This document shows, one piece after another, positions 37,446-47,700 of a stretch of 64,000 nt of DNA. The notes beneath the pieces were generated by a model. It had not been told where the DNA came from. It made no database searches and was given only the letters and a program-made list of their open reading frames with translations. The position numbers and the translations under genes were made by a program. The stretch's first letter is position 1; every line of letters starts with the position of its first letter. Source of the stretch: Deltaproteobacteria bacterium (GTDB taxonomy: Bacteria > Myxococcota_A > Polyangia > GCA-2747355 > JADLHG01); the NCBI GenBank assembly GCA_020848905.1, contig JADLHG010000004.1:62001-126000 (forward strand). The letters run 5' to 3'.

Positions 37446-38948
37446 TCAGGGGACGAAGACCTCGGCCGAGGCGGTCGGGCGTTCGGCGCTCAGGCCGCCC
37501 GTCACGAGGAGGAGTCCCGAGGGGAGGAGCGTGGCCGCGTGACCCGCGCGCGCCTCGCGGAGCCGGTAGCGGGGCAGGACGTTGAGGCCGGTCGCGCTGC
37601 CGAGCACCAGCTCCTCTACCAGGTCGACGGGCGATCCGGTGAGGCTCGACGCGAACCCGCCGACCACGAGCAAGCGGTCGTCGGCCAGGGCGGTCGTGGT
37701 GTGGGCCCAGCGCGGCAGCTTCAGCTCGCCGAGCTCGCGGCTCGTGGAGGCCGCGAGGTCCAGCCGCTCCACCGAGGCGGTGGCTTGCCCGCCCTTGGTG
37801 AGGCCGCCGACGACGAGCACGCCTCCGTCGGCGAGCCGCGTGGCCGTGGCGTACGCGCGCGGCACGCGGAGAGCGGGGCCGGCGCGCCACTGGGCCGCCC
37901 CCGGAGCCAGCGTTTCGGTCGTGGCGAGCGCGTCGCCCTTGTCGTCGAGGCCGCCGATGGCGACCACGGTTCCGTCGGCGAGCGCGACGGACGCGAAGGC
38001 GCGGCGAGCCTGCAAGAGCTGCGGAGCGGGGTTCACCTGACCCTGGTCGTAGGTCTCCACCGAGGAGAGCGTCCCCGCCGTCCCCTGGCCCCCCGCGACC
38101 AGGACGCGCTGGTCGCTGAGCACGGCGCCGTGGCCGAAGCGCGGCTGACGCAGCGGCGGACCCGGGTAGATCGTGCGGCTCGTCGCCTGGTAGACCTCGG
38201 TGGACGCGACGGGCACCTTACCTCCGAGGCCTCCCGCGATGAGCACGTTGCCGCTCGGCAGGAGGGTCGCGCTGTGGGCCACGCGTTCGCCGCGGAGGCA
38301 GCGCTGGTCGCTCCCGCCGCAGGTGGAGTCGTCGGCGCTGAGCGCGTTGCCATCTACCAGCGAGACGGTCCGCAGCCCGAGGGGGCGTTCGGCGTCCTCG
38401 GGACGCCACGCCGCGCCGGTCCCGCCCGCGATCAGCACCGAGCCGTCGCCGAGGAGATTCGCCGTGTGGAAGGCGCGCGCCTCTCGCATCCCGGTGGGGC
38501 GGCCGTCGTCGAAGCGCCGCGGCACGTGCGAGAAGGTGTCGATGAGTCCCACGAAGAGCGCCACGCGGTTGGCCCCCGGGCCGAGGGTGATCGGCACCGT
38601 GCGCCCTCTGCTGACCGGGTTCGATTCGGGTCCCAGCCCTTCCACCGTGACGACCTGCGACTCCCCCGTCGGGACGCCGTAGATCGTGCCGCCGCCGGCA
38701 CGGAGCGGGAAGACCTCGGGGCCGGCGCGCCCGGCCGGGCCGTCCACGCGCACGCGCACGAAGGCGGCGATGCGGGACAGCGGGTCCTCGTCCGGCTCGC
38801 TCGAGACGAGGATCGAGACGCTGAGCTCGCCTACTCCCGCCGTGCAACCGGCCTGCGCCGTCGCGAGCGCCGCGAGCGCCACGGAGAGCGTCCAGGGTCG
38901 GGAGGCCCGCCGAGCCCGCGAGGGGCGTGCCGCGCGCCACACGGTCAT
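37446..38948 (-). CDS. Kelch-repeat lipoprotein
   Basis: 500 residues from the ATG at 38948, which overlaps the upstream gene's stop (ATGA). A long positively charged N-terminus leads to the lipobox QAGC. A ~120-residue beta domain follows (SVSILVSSEPDEDPLS...VTVEGLG). About six kelch motifs come next, each with a HTANLLGDGSVLIAGG-type core and a Val-Glu-Thr/Tyr strand (residues ~160-500), forming a beta-propeller. It is a common scaffold in exported myxobacterial proteins. The last gene of the long minus-strand run that starts near 54 kb. Confidence 0.82.
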   Translation of the reverse strand: MTVWRAARPSRARRASRPWTLSVALAALATAQAGCTAGVGELSVSILVSSEPDEDPLSRIAAFVRVRVDGPAGRAGPEVFPLRAGGGTIYGVPTGESQVVTVEGLGPESNPVSRGRTVPITLGPGANRVALFVGLIDTFSHVPRRFDDGRPTGMREARAFHTANLLGDGSVLIAGGTGAAWRPEDAERPLGLRTVSLVDGNALSADDSTCGGSDQRCLRGERVAHSATLLPSGNVLIAGGLGGKVPVASTEVYQATSRTIYPGPPLRQPRFGHGAVLSDQRVLVAGGQGTAGTLSSVETYDQGQVNPAPQLLQARRAFASVALADGTVVAIGGLDDKGDALATTETLAPGAAQWRAGPALRVPRAYATATRLADGGVLVVGGLTKGGQATASVERLDLAASTSRELGELKLPRWAHTTTALADDRLLVVGGFASSLTGSPVDLVEELVLGSATGLNVLPRYRLREARAGHAATLLPSGLLLVTGGLSAERPTASAEVFVP

Positions 38949-39961
38949 CTCCCCACGGGCCACTTCACGCTCAGGTCGACGTGTTCGCGTCGCAGGGCGA
39001 GCGGCACGGCGATGGCGCACGCGGCGAGGGCGGCCCCTGCGGCCGCCCAGGTATACCAGCGACGGTACCAGCGCTTCTTGACCGGGAGCGGGGGGATGGG
39101 GGGCGGCAGCAGCGGTGGCTTCGTTGGGCGCACCGGTACGCTGAGCTCCACGGGGAAGCGGCGCTCGACCACGTCGCGCACCTTCCGGCCGAGCTCGCGC
39201 ACTTGCTGGCGTCCGGCGCCCCGATCGGCCGTCTCGACCAGCGCGGATTCCACGTCGGTGTAGCGGCGGAGCTGGCTCTCGAAGAGCGCGGCCTTGATCA
39301 TGAGCTGCCCCGCATCCGAGGACTGTTCGCCGCTGATCACCACGGCGAAGCGTGACCGGGCGATTGCCGTGAGGCGCTGGAGCTCGTCAGCCGAGGGGGG
39401 CGGCCGAGGAGGAAGGCCCTGGGAGGCCTCCGAGAAGGCGGCGCGAACCTGCGGGCTATAGTACGGCCCGAGCTTCAAGAGGCCGTCGTGGTGGAGCGCG
39501 GCCACGAAGTCTCGCCGCGCGAGGTCTGGCCGGGCGCTCTGCACGGCGGCCACCGCGCGCAGGACGTAGGCCTGGGCCAGCTCAGTGGGCTCGTAGTAGC
39601 GGACGAACCCCCCCTCCAGGGTGGTCAGGGCACGACTGAGGAGCTCGCGGGCTCGTTCGTTGTCGAGAGAGACCACGGCGGCGCGCCCCTGTTCGACGAG
39701 CGCTCGTCCTCGCGAGAGCACCTTGCCGTGCTCGTCGTGCTGCCGGAGCAGCGGCATGAGCGCGGAGAGTGGGAGGAGCCGGAAGCGAGAGGTCCGGCCG
39801 AGCTCCTGGTGGAGCGGCCCGAGGAGCCCGGGGACGTTCGTGAGGGTGGTGATCTGGACGACGGGCGGTGGGTCCGCGCCGCGTGCGATGGTCGACCAGA
39901 GCAGGATCGACGGGACCAGCCACAGCCGGTAGCGCGGAAGGCTCACGCAGGCCTCGAACAT
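38945..39961 (-). CDS. Exported or membrane TPR-type protein, unknown
   Basis: About 338 residues. N-terminal signal (LWLVPSILLWSTIARGA), an alpha/beta region (VVQITTLTNVPGLLGPLHQELG), helical TPR-like pairs (ARELLSRALTTLEGG..., ARRDFVAALHHDGLLKLGPYYSP), a Pro-rich stretch and a C-terminal transmembrane helix (WAAAGAALAACAIAVPLAL). Two ATGs six bases apart (39967, 39961) are both possible starts. Coupled to the kelch gene downstream and 31 bases or so after the Ig-like lipoprotein gene. Not recognised beyond the repeats. Confidence 0.68.
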   Translation of the reverse strand: MFEACVSLPRYRLWLVPSILLWSTIARGADPPPVVQITTLTNVPGLLGPLHQELGRTSRFRLLPLSALMPLLRQHDEHGKVLSRGRALVEQGRAAVVSLDNERARELLSRALTTLEGGFVRYYEPTELAQAYVLRAVAAVQSARPDLARRDFVAALHHDGLLKLGPYYSPQVRAAFSEASQGLPPRPPPSADELQRLTAIARSRFAVVISGEQSSDAGQLMIKAALFESQLRRYTDVESALVETADRGAGRQQVRELGRKVRDVVERRFPVELSVPVRPTKPPLLPPPIPPLPVKKRWYRRWYTWAAAGAALAACAIAVPLALRREHVDLSVKWPVGR

Positions 39962-39998
39962 GGTCACACGAACCGCGGTCCATCCTCCTCGGCGGCGG

Positions 39999-40637
39999 TC
40001 ACTCCTTGTGGCACTTGCCGTTCAGCCGGAGCCCCGTGGGTTTGCACTGCACGGCGGGAGCTCCGCCGGCGTCCTGCCGCGTCGGCGGCCCTCCATCGGC
40101 CGCCGCCACGCCAGCGTCCTTGCTCTTCACGACCCCTTCGGCGCACACGACCAGCTTGAAGTCCGGAAAGTTCTTCGCGTTGGACTTCACGTGGAGCTCG
40201 ACGTCGTCCTTGCCGGGGGCGGTCGGCTTGTAGCTCACCCGCACCACGGAGTCCTTGCCGGGGTCGACGGCCTTCTCGGCCACCTCTCCCTCGGTGTAGA
40301 AGCAACGGTCGTCGCCGTAGACCACCACCTTCGAGATCTCGAGCTTGGGGCCCGAGGTGGCGCAGTTCGTGAGGAGGAACGACACCTCGCCGGGAGCCTC
40401 GGCGGGATCCACGGGGTAGCGCACGTTGCGTCCGCCCACGTCGGGGCAGATCTGCGGCTCCGCGCAGTCGTACTCCTTGTACTTGGCCACCTGATCCGTC
40501 GCGCTGACCCCTTCGAAGGCCTCCACGCCGATGCCCTTGGGCGGGCACTTCTTCTTCTCCGGGTCCGACGAGCAGGCGCCCGCCGCGAGCGTGACGAAGC
40601 CGAGAGCGAGGACCAACCGATACGTAGGTGCGTGCAT
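39999..40637 (-). CDS. Lipoprotein with an Ig-like (choice-of-anchor-D/ASH-like) domain
   Basis: 212 residues. Signal peptide ending AAGAC, then SSDPEKKKC. The middle contains GEVSFLLTNCATSGPKLEISKV and DSVVRVSYKPTAPGKDDVELHVKSN, the strand pattern of ASH/choice-of-anchor-D beta-sandwiches common in exported myxobacterial proteins. The C-terminal ~45 residues are Ala/Gly/Asp-rich and end with a Cys pair. It lies 19 bases downstream of the FHA/sigma-54 activator gene and may be co-transcribed with it. Confidence 0.72.
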   Translation of the reverse strand: MHAPTYRLVLALGFVTLAAGACSSDPEKKKCPPKGIGVEAFEGVSATDQVAKYKEYDCAEPQICPDVGGRNVRYPVDPAEAPGEVSFLLTNCATSGPKLEISKVVVYGDDRCFYTEGEVAEKAVDPGKDSVVRVSYKPTAPGKDDVELHVKSNAKNFPDFKLVVCAEGVVKSKDAGVAAADGGPPTRQDAGGAPAVQCKPTGLRLNGKCHKE

Positions 40638-40656
40638 GCTATCTCCAGGGTCGCGA

Positions 40657-41994
40657 CTAGTCCCCAGCCAGCTCGAGTCCGTGCTTGCTGAGGAGCATAT
40701 ATAGATATTTGCGGTCGATCTGGGCTTCGCGAGCGGCCCGGGCCACCTTGTGGTCGTTTCGCGCCATCAGGCGCTTGAGGTACTCGCGTTCGAAGCGCTC
40801 GATGAGGGCGTCCTTCGCGTCCTTGAAGGGCTTCATGTAGTCGGCCGTGAGCTTGAACTCCGAGTCCGGAGCCCCCGGCCCGCGCATCTCGGTGGGGAAC
40901 GCCGTCGGGTCGAGCGCGTCGAAGCCCTCCAGGTACGAGGCGCGCTCGAGCAGGTTGCGGAGCTCGCGCACGTTGCCCGGGAAATGATAGGAGGTGAGGC
41001 GATCCCTCAGCGGCCGCGGCAGCCGGTCCCACCCGCTCTCGGGGGTCAGGAAGCGGTCGGCGAGGAGCGGAAGGTCCTCGAGTCGCTCGCGCAACGGCGG
41101 CAGCACGAGGGTGACGATCGACAGCCGGAAGTAAAGGTCCTCGCGAAATCGCCCCTCAGCGACCTCGCGTCGCAGGTCCTTCTTCGTGGCCGCCACGACG
41201 CGCAGCTCGAGCTTGATCGGCTTGTTGGACCCCACGCGGCAGATCTCGCGCTCGTCGAGCGCCCGGAGGAGCTTGGGCTGCACGTCGAGAGGCAGGTCGT
41301 CGAGCTCGTCGATGAAGAGCGTGCCGCCCTTGCACATCTCGAGCGCGCCCCGCCGCAGGGCCACCGCCCCGGTGAAGGAGCCCTTCTCGTGACCGAAGAG
41401 CTCGCTCTCGATCAGGTTCCGCGAGATCGCACCGCAGTCCACGGTGACGAGCGGCCCCCCCGAGCGCGGGCTACGGTCGTGGATCGCGCGGGCCACGGCC
41501 CCCTTGCCGGTCCCCGTCTCGCCGAGAATCAGGATCGTGGCGTCGGTCGGGGCGACGCGACCCAGCAGCGCGAAGATCTTGCGCATGGGCCCCGACTTGC
41601 CCACGAGGTTGCCGAACGTCGGCTCGCCCGAGGGCTCGATGGACAGCCCCTCGTGGACGGCCTTGAGCTTGAGCAGCACCTCGCCCACGCGGAGCTCCAT
41701 CCCCGGGCGGATGAAGGCCTCGACGATGCGCGCGTTGTCGAGGAACGTGCCGTTCGTGCTGCCCAGGTCCCGGACGCGAAAGCCTTGCGGGCTGCGCTCG
41801 AGCAGCAGGTGGTTGCGCGAGACCGTGGCGTCGACCAGCACCACCTCGTTCTCGGGCCCCTTGCCGACGCGAACCTGCTCTCCGACCTCCCAGCTCTCTC
41901 CGGCCTGAGGTCCACGGACCACCTCCACGCGATAGCTCTGCACCGCGAGGGCGGGCGCGTCGAGGTCGCTGATGAGATGCGTGCCGTTGTGCAT
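40657..41994 (-). CDS. FHA-domain sigma-54-dependent transcriptional activator
   Basis: 445 residues. An N-terminal FHA domain (about residues 22-115) has VGKGPENEVVL, VSRNHLLLE and DLGSTNGTFLD, the phosphothreonine-binding set. The sigma-54 AAA+ domain (about 128-365) has GETGTGKGAVA, the contact loop GSFTGA and LFIDELDDLP. A Fis-like HTH ends the protein (DHKVARAAREAQIDRKYLYMLL). With FHA in place of a receiver it should be controlled by Ser/Thr kinase signalling, and Hanks-type kinases are encoded at 4.4, 7.5 and 57.8 kb. It is transcribed directly after the envelope cluster (15-base gap to the TPR gene), so it may regulate that cluster. Confidence 0.92.
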   Translation of the reverse strand: MHNGTHLISDLDAPALAVQSYRVEVVRGPQAGESWEVGEQVRVGKGPENEVVLVDATVSRNHLLLERSPQGFRVRDLGSTNGTFLDNARIVEAFIRPGMELRVGEVLLKLKAVHEGLSIEPSGEPTFGNLVGKSGPMRKIFALLGRVAPTDATILILGETGTGKGAVARAIHDRSPRSGGPLVTVDCGAISRNLIESELFGHEKGSFTGAVALRRGALEMCKGGTLFIDELDDLPLDVQPKLLRALDEREICRVGSNKPIKLELRVVAATKKDLRREVAEGRFREDLYFRLSIVTLVLPPLRERLEDLPLLADRFLTPESGWDRLPRPLRDRLTSYHFPGNVRELRNLLERASYLEGFDALDPTAFPTEMRGPGAPDSEFKLTADYMKPFKDAKDALIERFEREYLKRLMARNDHKVARAAREAQIDRKYLYMLLSKHGLELAGD

Positions 41995-42009
41995 GGGTTG
42001 CGCGTTCGC

Positions 42010-44166
42010 CTACGGTGCCTTCTGCAGCTTCGCCCGGGCCAGGATCGCCGCGTCGTATTTCGGGTTCGCGGCGACCGCCGAGTTGAAGTGCGCCAGCGCC
42101 TTCTCCCGCTCTCCGCGCTCCGCGTAGATCTGTCCCAGATGGTAGTGCGCCTCGGCGAAGCGCGGGCGCAGCTTCACGACCTGCTGGTACGACGCGATGG
42201 CCTCCTCGACGCGACTCGAGTTGTAGAGGATAGTCGCACGATAGTAGTGGCCCAGCTCCTCGGTCGGCTCGAGCTTCACGGCCTGGTCGAGCTGGTCGAG
42301 CGCCTTCTTGAGGATCCCCATGCGGCCGTAGGCGAAACCGAGCGCGATGCGTACTCGCGCGTGCTTGGGGTTGATGCGCAGCGCCTGCTGGTACTCGCCG
42401 ATCTCGAGGGAGGTCTTCTTCAGGCGGAAGTACACGTCCCCGATCTTGTAGTGGGCCTCGGCCGCCAGCGCGGCATCCGCGGACGCCGCCGACCGGTAGG
42501 CGGTGATGGCTTTCTCGAACTCGTTGCGCCCGTGGTAGACCTCGCCCAGCCGGAACTGCGCCCCCGCGTGCCGGGTATCGGCCGCCACGGCCGCCTCGTA
42601 GTGCATGATCGCCGTGGTCTGCTTGCCCATCGCGAAGAGCACCTCGGCGAGGGCGAAGTGCGCGTCCGCGTTCTTGGGTTCGATGCGCAGTGCCTCGTTG
42701 TACTGCTCGATGGCCTCCTTCGCGTTTCCCCCCGCGGCGAGGAGCTGGCCGAGCACCAGCCGCGCCTGCGCATCGGTGGGCTTGGCCCGGACGGCCACCT
42801 CGAGCTCTCGGATCGCACGGGCCGAATCCCCCTTCTGCGCGAGCGCGAGTCCCATCACGCGCCGGGCGTCGGCGTCACCCGGACGGAGCTCGATGGCGCG
42901 GGTCAGGGCGCCCTTGGCCTCGTTGATCTTGCCCGTGCGGAGGTACGCCTCGCCGAGGAGCTTGTGGGCTTCGGCCATGTTCGGATCGATGATCAGCACG
43001 TCCTTGAAGAGCCGGATGGCGTCGTTCCACCTGCGTAGCTGGAGCGACGCGACCCCCAGGTTGAGCATCGCCGAGGCGAAGCGGGGGTCCGCCTTGAGCG
43101 CCTGGTGGAAGGCGGCGAGCATGCCCTGGCGCTGGCCGAGGCGTCCGAGGGCGACCCCGAGGTTGTTGTAGGCCCTGGCGTAGTTCTTCTTGTGCTTGGT
43201 CGCCTGGCGGTACGCCGCGACGGCCTCGGCGAATCGGCCCATGCGGAAGTAGCAGACCCCCTTGTTGTAGTGGAGGTCGGCATCGGTGGGGGTGAGCGCG
43301 ATCGCGCGGTCGTAGCTCGCGAGCGCCTCCTTGGAGTTGCCCGAGAAGAGGAGCAGGTTGGCCAGGTTGTTGTGCGCCGCGACGTACTTGGGATCGAGGG
43401 CCAGTGCGGCGCGATACTGCTTTTCCGCGCGGTCGCGATCCATCGAGTGCGCGTGCGCCTCGGCCAGGTAGAAGGCCGGCTCCGCGGAGTCGGGCTTCAG
43501 CTTGGCGGCCTCGGAGAAGGCGTAGACCGCCTCCTTGGGCAGTCCCTGACGGGAGTTCGTGATCCCGAGGTTGAGCCAGCCGAGGTACATCTTGGGCGCG
43601 AGGTCCGTCACCTTGAGGAACTGGGCCGCCGCGTCGCGTAGCCGGTTGCGGCGGAAGAAGGCCACCCCCAGCTCGAGTCGCGCCGCCGCGTCATCGGGCT
43701 TCTGGGCCACGACGAGGCGGAAGGCGGGGAGGGCCGTGTCCAGGTCCCCGAGGCGCAGCGAGACGCCGCCGAGCTGGCGCTGCACGGCGAGGTCCTGCGG
43801 GTTCTGTTCGGCCGCCTGCTTGAGCCGCTTCAGCTCCGCCTCGAGCTGGGTGCGGTTCTCGAGGTTTGTGGTCGGCAGCAGCGCGTCGGCACCCTCCTTC
43901 TCGGTGACGTCGCTCTCTTTGGGAACGGGGTCGCTGCCGCGCCCCTCCTGCGTGTACTTGGTCAGCTTGCCGCTGATGCCCTTGATCCCTTCCCACCGCT
44001 TGGCGGGGGGGGCGCCACCGGGCTTCTTGCCCACCTGCGCCGCGGTGGGGGCGGCGCCGAGGAGCACCAGCGCCAGCGTCCCCACGAAGGCCGGCCGCCA
44101 GCGCGGCGTCAAAGGACTGCTACGTTGCTCGCGCATCTCCATGCCTCGCGCCCTCGCCCCGGACAT
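42010..44166 (-). CDS. Exported TPR-array protein of the Glt/Nfs-like cluster
   Basis: About 718 residues from the ATG at 44166, which overlaps the upstream stop (TGATG). Signal peptide near residues 20-44 (FVGTLALVLLGAAPTAAQ). After a ~110-residue low-complexity part, residues ~120-718 are about 16 consecutive TPR units with classic W/G/A/P spacing (for example YVAAHNNLANLLLFSGNSKE, ARAYNNLGVALGRLG). Probably a periplasmic scaffold. It resembles the TPR proteins of Myxococcus Glt (GltD-type) or Nfs complexes, but TPR arrays alone cannot fix orthology. Confidence 0.85.
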   Translation of the reverse strand: MSGARARGMEMREQRSSPLTPRWRPAFVGTLALVLLGAAPTAAQVGKKPGGAPPAKRWEGIKGISGKLTKYTQEGRGSDPVPKESDVTEKEGADALLPTTNLENRTQLEAELKRLKQAAEQNPQDLAVQRQLGGVSLRLGDLDTALPAFRLVVAQKPDDAAARLELGVAFFRRNRLRDAAAQFLKVTDLAPKMYLGWLNLGITNSRQGLPKEAVYAFSEAAKLKPDSAEPAFYLAEAHAHSMDRDRAEKQYRAALALDPKYVAAHNNLANLLLFSGNSKEALASYDRAIALTPTDADLHYNKGVCYFRMGRFAEAVAAYRQATKHKKNYARAYNNLGVALGRLGQRQGMLAAFHQALKADPRFASAMLNLGVASLQLRRWNDAIRLFKDVLIIDPNMAEAHKLLGEAYLRTGKINEAKGALTRAIELRPGDADARRVMGLALAQKGDSARAIRELEVAVRAKPTDAQARLVLGQLLAAGGNAKEAIEQYNEALRIEPKNADAHFALAEVLFAMGKQTTAIMHYEAAVAADTRHAGAQFRLGEVYHGRNEFEKAITAYRSAASADAALAAEAHYKIGDVYFRLKKTSLEIGEYQQALRINPKHARVRIALGFAYGRMGILKKALDQLDQAVKLEPTEELGHYYRATILYNSSRVEEAIASYQQVVKLRPRFAEAHYHLGQIYAERGEREKALAHFNSAVAANPKYDAAILARAKLQKAP

Positions 44167-44783
44167 CAATCGATCCACAAGCCCGAGTCGTGATCACCCG
44201 TCTGGGCCGTGAAGCGCCGCCGCAGGGTCCACCAGCGGGTCTCCTTCCGGCGAGCTTCCTTGCGTAGCCGGGTCACCGCCTTGGTTCGCTTGTCGTAGAC
44301 AGCCTTGAGCTCGTTGTACTGCTCCTGGAAGGTCACGACGGCGAAATCCTTGCCCCCGAGGAGGTCCTCGCGCTGGATCACCTGGGCCTTCGCGAGCTCC
44401 ACGGCTCCGCGCGCCACGATGACCCCCAGCTCGTGGAGCGCGATGTTCGCCTTGGCCCACTTCTCCATGGCCTCCAGGTAGACGAGCCAGCCCTCCGCGA
44501 CCTCCACGGCGGACCCGCGCCCGCGCTTCTCCGCCCGCTCGACGCCTTTCTCCGCCTCCTTCATCTTCTGCTTCAGCTCGGCGAGCTCGTCTCGGGCCTC
44601 GTCCATGCGATCCAGCGCGACCACGATCTCGTTCTCGGCGTCGTAGATCCAGAGCTGCCCCTGGCGCGACATGTCCTTCAGCTTGCCCTCGTCCACGGTG
44701 TGGGAGATGCGCGGACCGCCGCAGCCGGCGGCCAGGAAGGCGAAGAGGATCGCGGCGAGCGCGAGGTGCCGACAGGGCGTCAT
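44166..44783 (-). CDS. Coiled-coil lipoprotein, GltE/NfsE-like by position
   Basis: 205 residues from the ATG at 44783. Signal peptide with lipobox LAAGC. The mature protein is almost entirely helical and charged (DEARDELAELKQKMKEAEK, YNELKAVYDKRTKAVTRLRKEARRKE), a long coiled coil. A conserved-looking WIYDAENE precedes it. Start overlaps the stop of the 1104-residue TPR gene (ATGA), and its stop overlaps the next start, so it is embedded in a coupled series. Position after a TPR protein in a barrel-TPR-TPR-lipoprotein order suggests the small outer-membrane lipoprotein of Glt/Nfs systems. That is inference. Confidence 0.72.
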   Translation of the reverse strand: MTPCRHLALAAILFAFLAAGCGGPRISHTVDEGKLKDMSRQGQLWIYDAENEIVVALDRMDEARDELAELKQKMKEAEKGVERAEKRGRGSAVEVAEGWLVYLEAMEKWAKANIALHELGVIVARGAVELAKAQVIQREDLLGGKDFAVVTFQEQYNELKAVYDKRTKAVTRLRKEARRKETRWWTLRRRFTAQTGDHDSGLWID

Positions 44784-47700
44784 GGCGTTCCTCCCCCGCC
44801 TTGCTGGGCGGCGCCGGGCAGAAGGCCGGGGTCGTTCTCGCCGAGCCCCTGACGGCCTCTGGCCTTGGCGGCTTCCGCCTGGGCCTCGGATCGGTAGCCG
44901 AACTTCGCGAGGAGCGAGGCCCGATTCAGCCGCGCACGTGCGAAGCCGGAGTCCTCCTTCAGCGCCTTGGCGAAGAGCTCGAAGGCCGCCTGGTGCTCGC
45001 CGAGGCGCGCCGTGGCCACCCCGACGTAGTTTTCGAGCTCCGCCGTCTCGCGCAGCTCGAGGGCCTTGCCCAGGATGAGTCGGGCCATGTGCAGGTTGCC
45101 CGCGGCGAGGTAGAGCTTGCCGAGCTTCACCGTGGCGTCGAAGTCCTTCGGATTGGCCGCGAGTGCGCGCTGCAGCGGCGCTGCGCCTTGGGGCTCGACC
45201 AGGTTGACGGTCGGGAGCTCGAGGCCGGCCTGCGGGTCGCCCGCCGGCGCTTTGCCCGAGAGGCAGGCCTTGGCCGCCAGCGACATGACCTTCAGCTTCT
45301 TCGCGGTGGCGGCGCACTGCCGGATCGCCTCCTTGGCCTCGCTCTCGAGCGGGGCGGCCTGGCTGGCGAGCGCGGTGCGCACCTGATTCGCCGCCTCGGC
45401 GGGGAGCCCCGCCGGGAGCTGGAGGTTGCGCAGCGAAGCGGCCGCCATGGCCTCGACGTTGGCGAGACGCCCGAGCGCCGCGACGCTCCAGACCCCGCTG
45501 CCCATCTGCACCACCGCGCGGTAGAGGTTTCTCGTCTGGGTCAGGTGACCGATCTTGCTCTGGAGCGAAGGCCCGAGCTGGCTCAGGTCGCTGCTGAGCT
45601 GCACCTTCTCGAAGACCTTGTACGCGATCTCCGCGTGATAGAACTGCGAGGCTGCCGCGGCCTCCTGCGCGTCGCCGGAGCTGTCCTTGCCGAGGTTGAT
45701 GGCGCGCGTCAGCGCGTCCTGCGCCTGGGCGTCGCTGCCCTGGCGGAAGAGCGAGTACCCGAGCAGATAATGAAGCTCCGCCGAGGAAGCGCCGGCGGCG
45801 GCGGCGCGCTGCAGGACGCCCGCGGCCGCGCTCCAGTCCCCGGCGAGCGTGTGGAGCCGCGCCACCTTCACGGCCATCTGGGCCTTCTCCTCGCTCGGGA
45901 TCCCCGCGCGCAGGAGCACGTTAAGACTCCCCTCGGCCTTCGAGCGATCGCCAAGTCCCGCGCGGATGGTGGCGGCGGCCTTGTAGAGTTCGAGTCCCGC
46001 GGGGCCGCTCCTCCTTCGCGCGGCCGCCTCCAGGTACGCCACGCCCCGCGAGAACTGGAGCGAGTCCATCGCGATCTTGCCCATGGTGGCCAGCACGTCG
46101 GAGAGCTTGTCCGAGGCTGGGTAGGCCCGAATGAACTTGTCGCCCACCTCGAAGACCTTCTCCGGATCCTTCGCCCCGCGCGCGGTGACGAAGGCGTTCA
46201 GCAGCGCTTTCTCGCCGAGCGCGCCGCCGTACTTCTTCGCGATGCGCTCGAGCTGCTCCGTTCCCTCGCCCCCCTCGTCACCAGCGGCGAGCGTCTCGGT
46301 GCGGAGGAGCGAGTCCTCGGCGCCCTTGATGATCGCGGCCACTTCGCTCTTGAACTGGGAGTCGCCGAGGCTCGCGGTCTGCTGGAAGCCCTTGCCCGCC
46401 TCGATGAGCCCCTCGTAGTCCTCCTGCGTGCGGTACCCGTCGAGCACCAGGTGCGCTGCCACCGGCGCCTCCTTGCTGGTCGGGAACTGGTCGATGAGCG
46501 CGGTGAAGAGGCGCGTCGCCTCGTCGAACTCGCCCGCGTCGTAGTAGGTGCGTGCGATGTTGAACTTCACCTGCCCGATGTTCGGCTCGTTCGCGTAGCG
46601 CTTGACGTAGATGCGGCCCACGCGACGCAGCCCCGCTCGGCCCTGCACGACCTGCAATCGGCTGAGCTCGTGCTTGCCCGTGAGCGCCTCGAAGTACGCG
46701 ACGGCGGCGGTGTAGACGGCGTCCTTGTGCTCCTTGCCGTTCATGTGCTCGGCGGCCTTCTCGTAGAACTGCCCGGCGGCCAGGTGGCGTTTGGCCGCGT
46801 AGAAAGACTCGGCCAGGTTCTGCCGCACCGCGGTCGCGTTCTTGTGCTTGTCGAAGAACGAGAGGTAGGCCTGGTAGGCGTGCGCAGCCGCGAGGTAGGT
46901 TTCGTCCTCCTTCTTCTGGTTCGCGAGGTCTTGCAGGCGCGTGGCGATGTCGCGGGTGTACTTCTCGAAGGTGTCGATGAGCTGCGTGCGCTCCTTGGCC
47001 GACAGCGCGTGGTTGTAGAAGCGTCGCCGGACCACGCGCACCAGCGCCTCCACGTCCTGCGCGCCGTGGTCGTAGATCTTGCCCTGGGTCACCGACTCGA
47101 AGAGTCGGTGCGCGTACTCGAGTGCGTCCTCCACGTCCCCCGTCATCGACAGGATCTCGCGGTAGACCTGCGCCGTGGCCTTCCAGTTCTGTTTAACGTA
47201 GTAGCGGTTGCCGAGCTTGTCGAGCGCGGCGAGGTAGGTGGTCTTCGAATCCGCGCGGTCGCGGAAGTACTCGAGCGACTTGTCCGGCTTGTGAACCTCC
47301 GTGTAGCAGTACACCGAGTCGACGAGCGCTTCGCGGCGGAGGTCGATCTTGGTCGTCCCTGCCTGGCTCTTGCCACCGGCCACGGCGACCCAGCGGCGCG
47401 CGGCGGCGATCGACCCCTCGAAGAGCTTGAGCGCGGCCTTGAAGTCGGCGCGGTTGACCTTGCACCAGGCCATCTTGTAGCGCGCCATCGCGTGGACGCG
47501 CGTCTCGGGCGAATCCAGCACCTGCTGGTAGTACTTCTCGGCCGAGTCGAGGTCCGCCTTGTCGAAGTGGTAGTCGCCCATCACGAGCAGCGCCTCGAGC
47601 CGGTACTCGCTCTTTTGGAACTTGTCGGCGAGCTCCTGGTAGGTCTTGAGCATCTCCTCGTACTCGGCGAGCTCGCGCATCTCGTGCCCCATGAAGAAGT

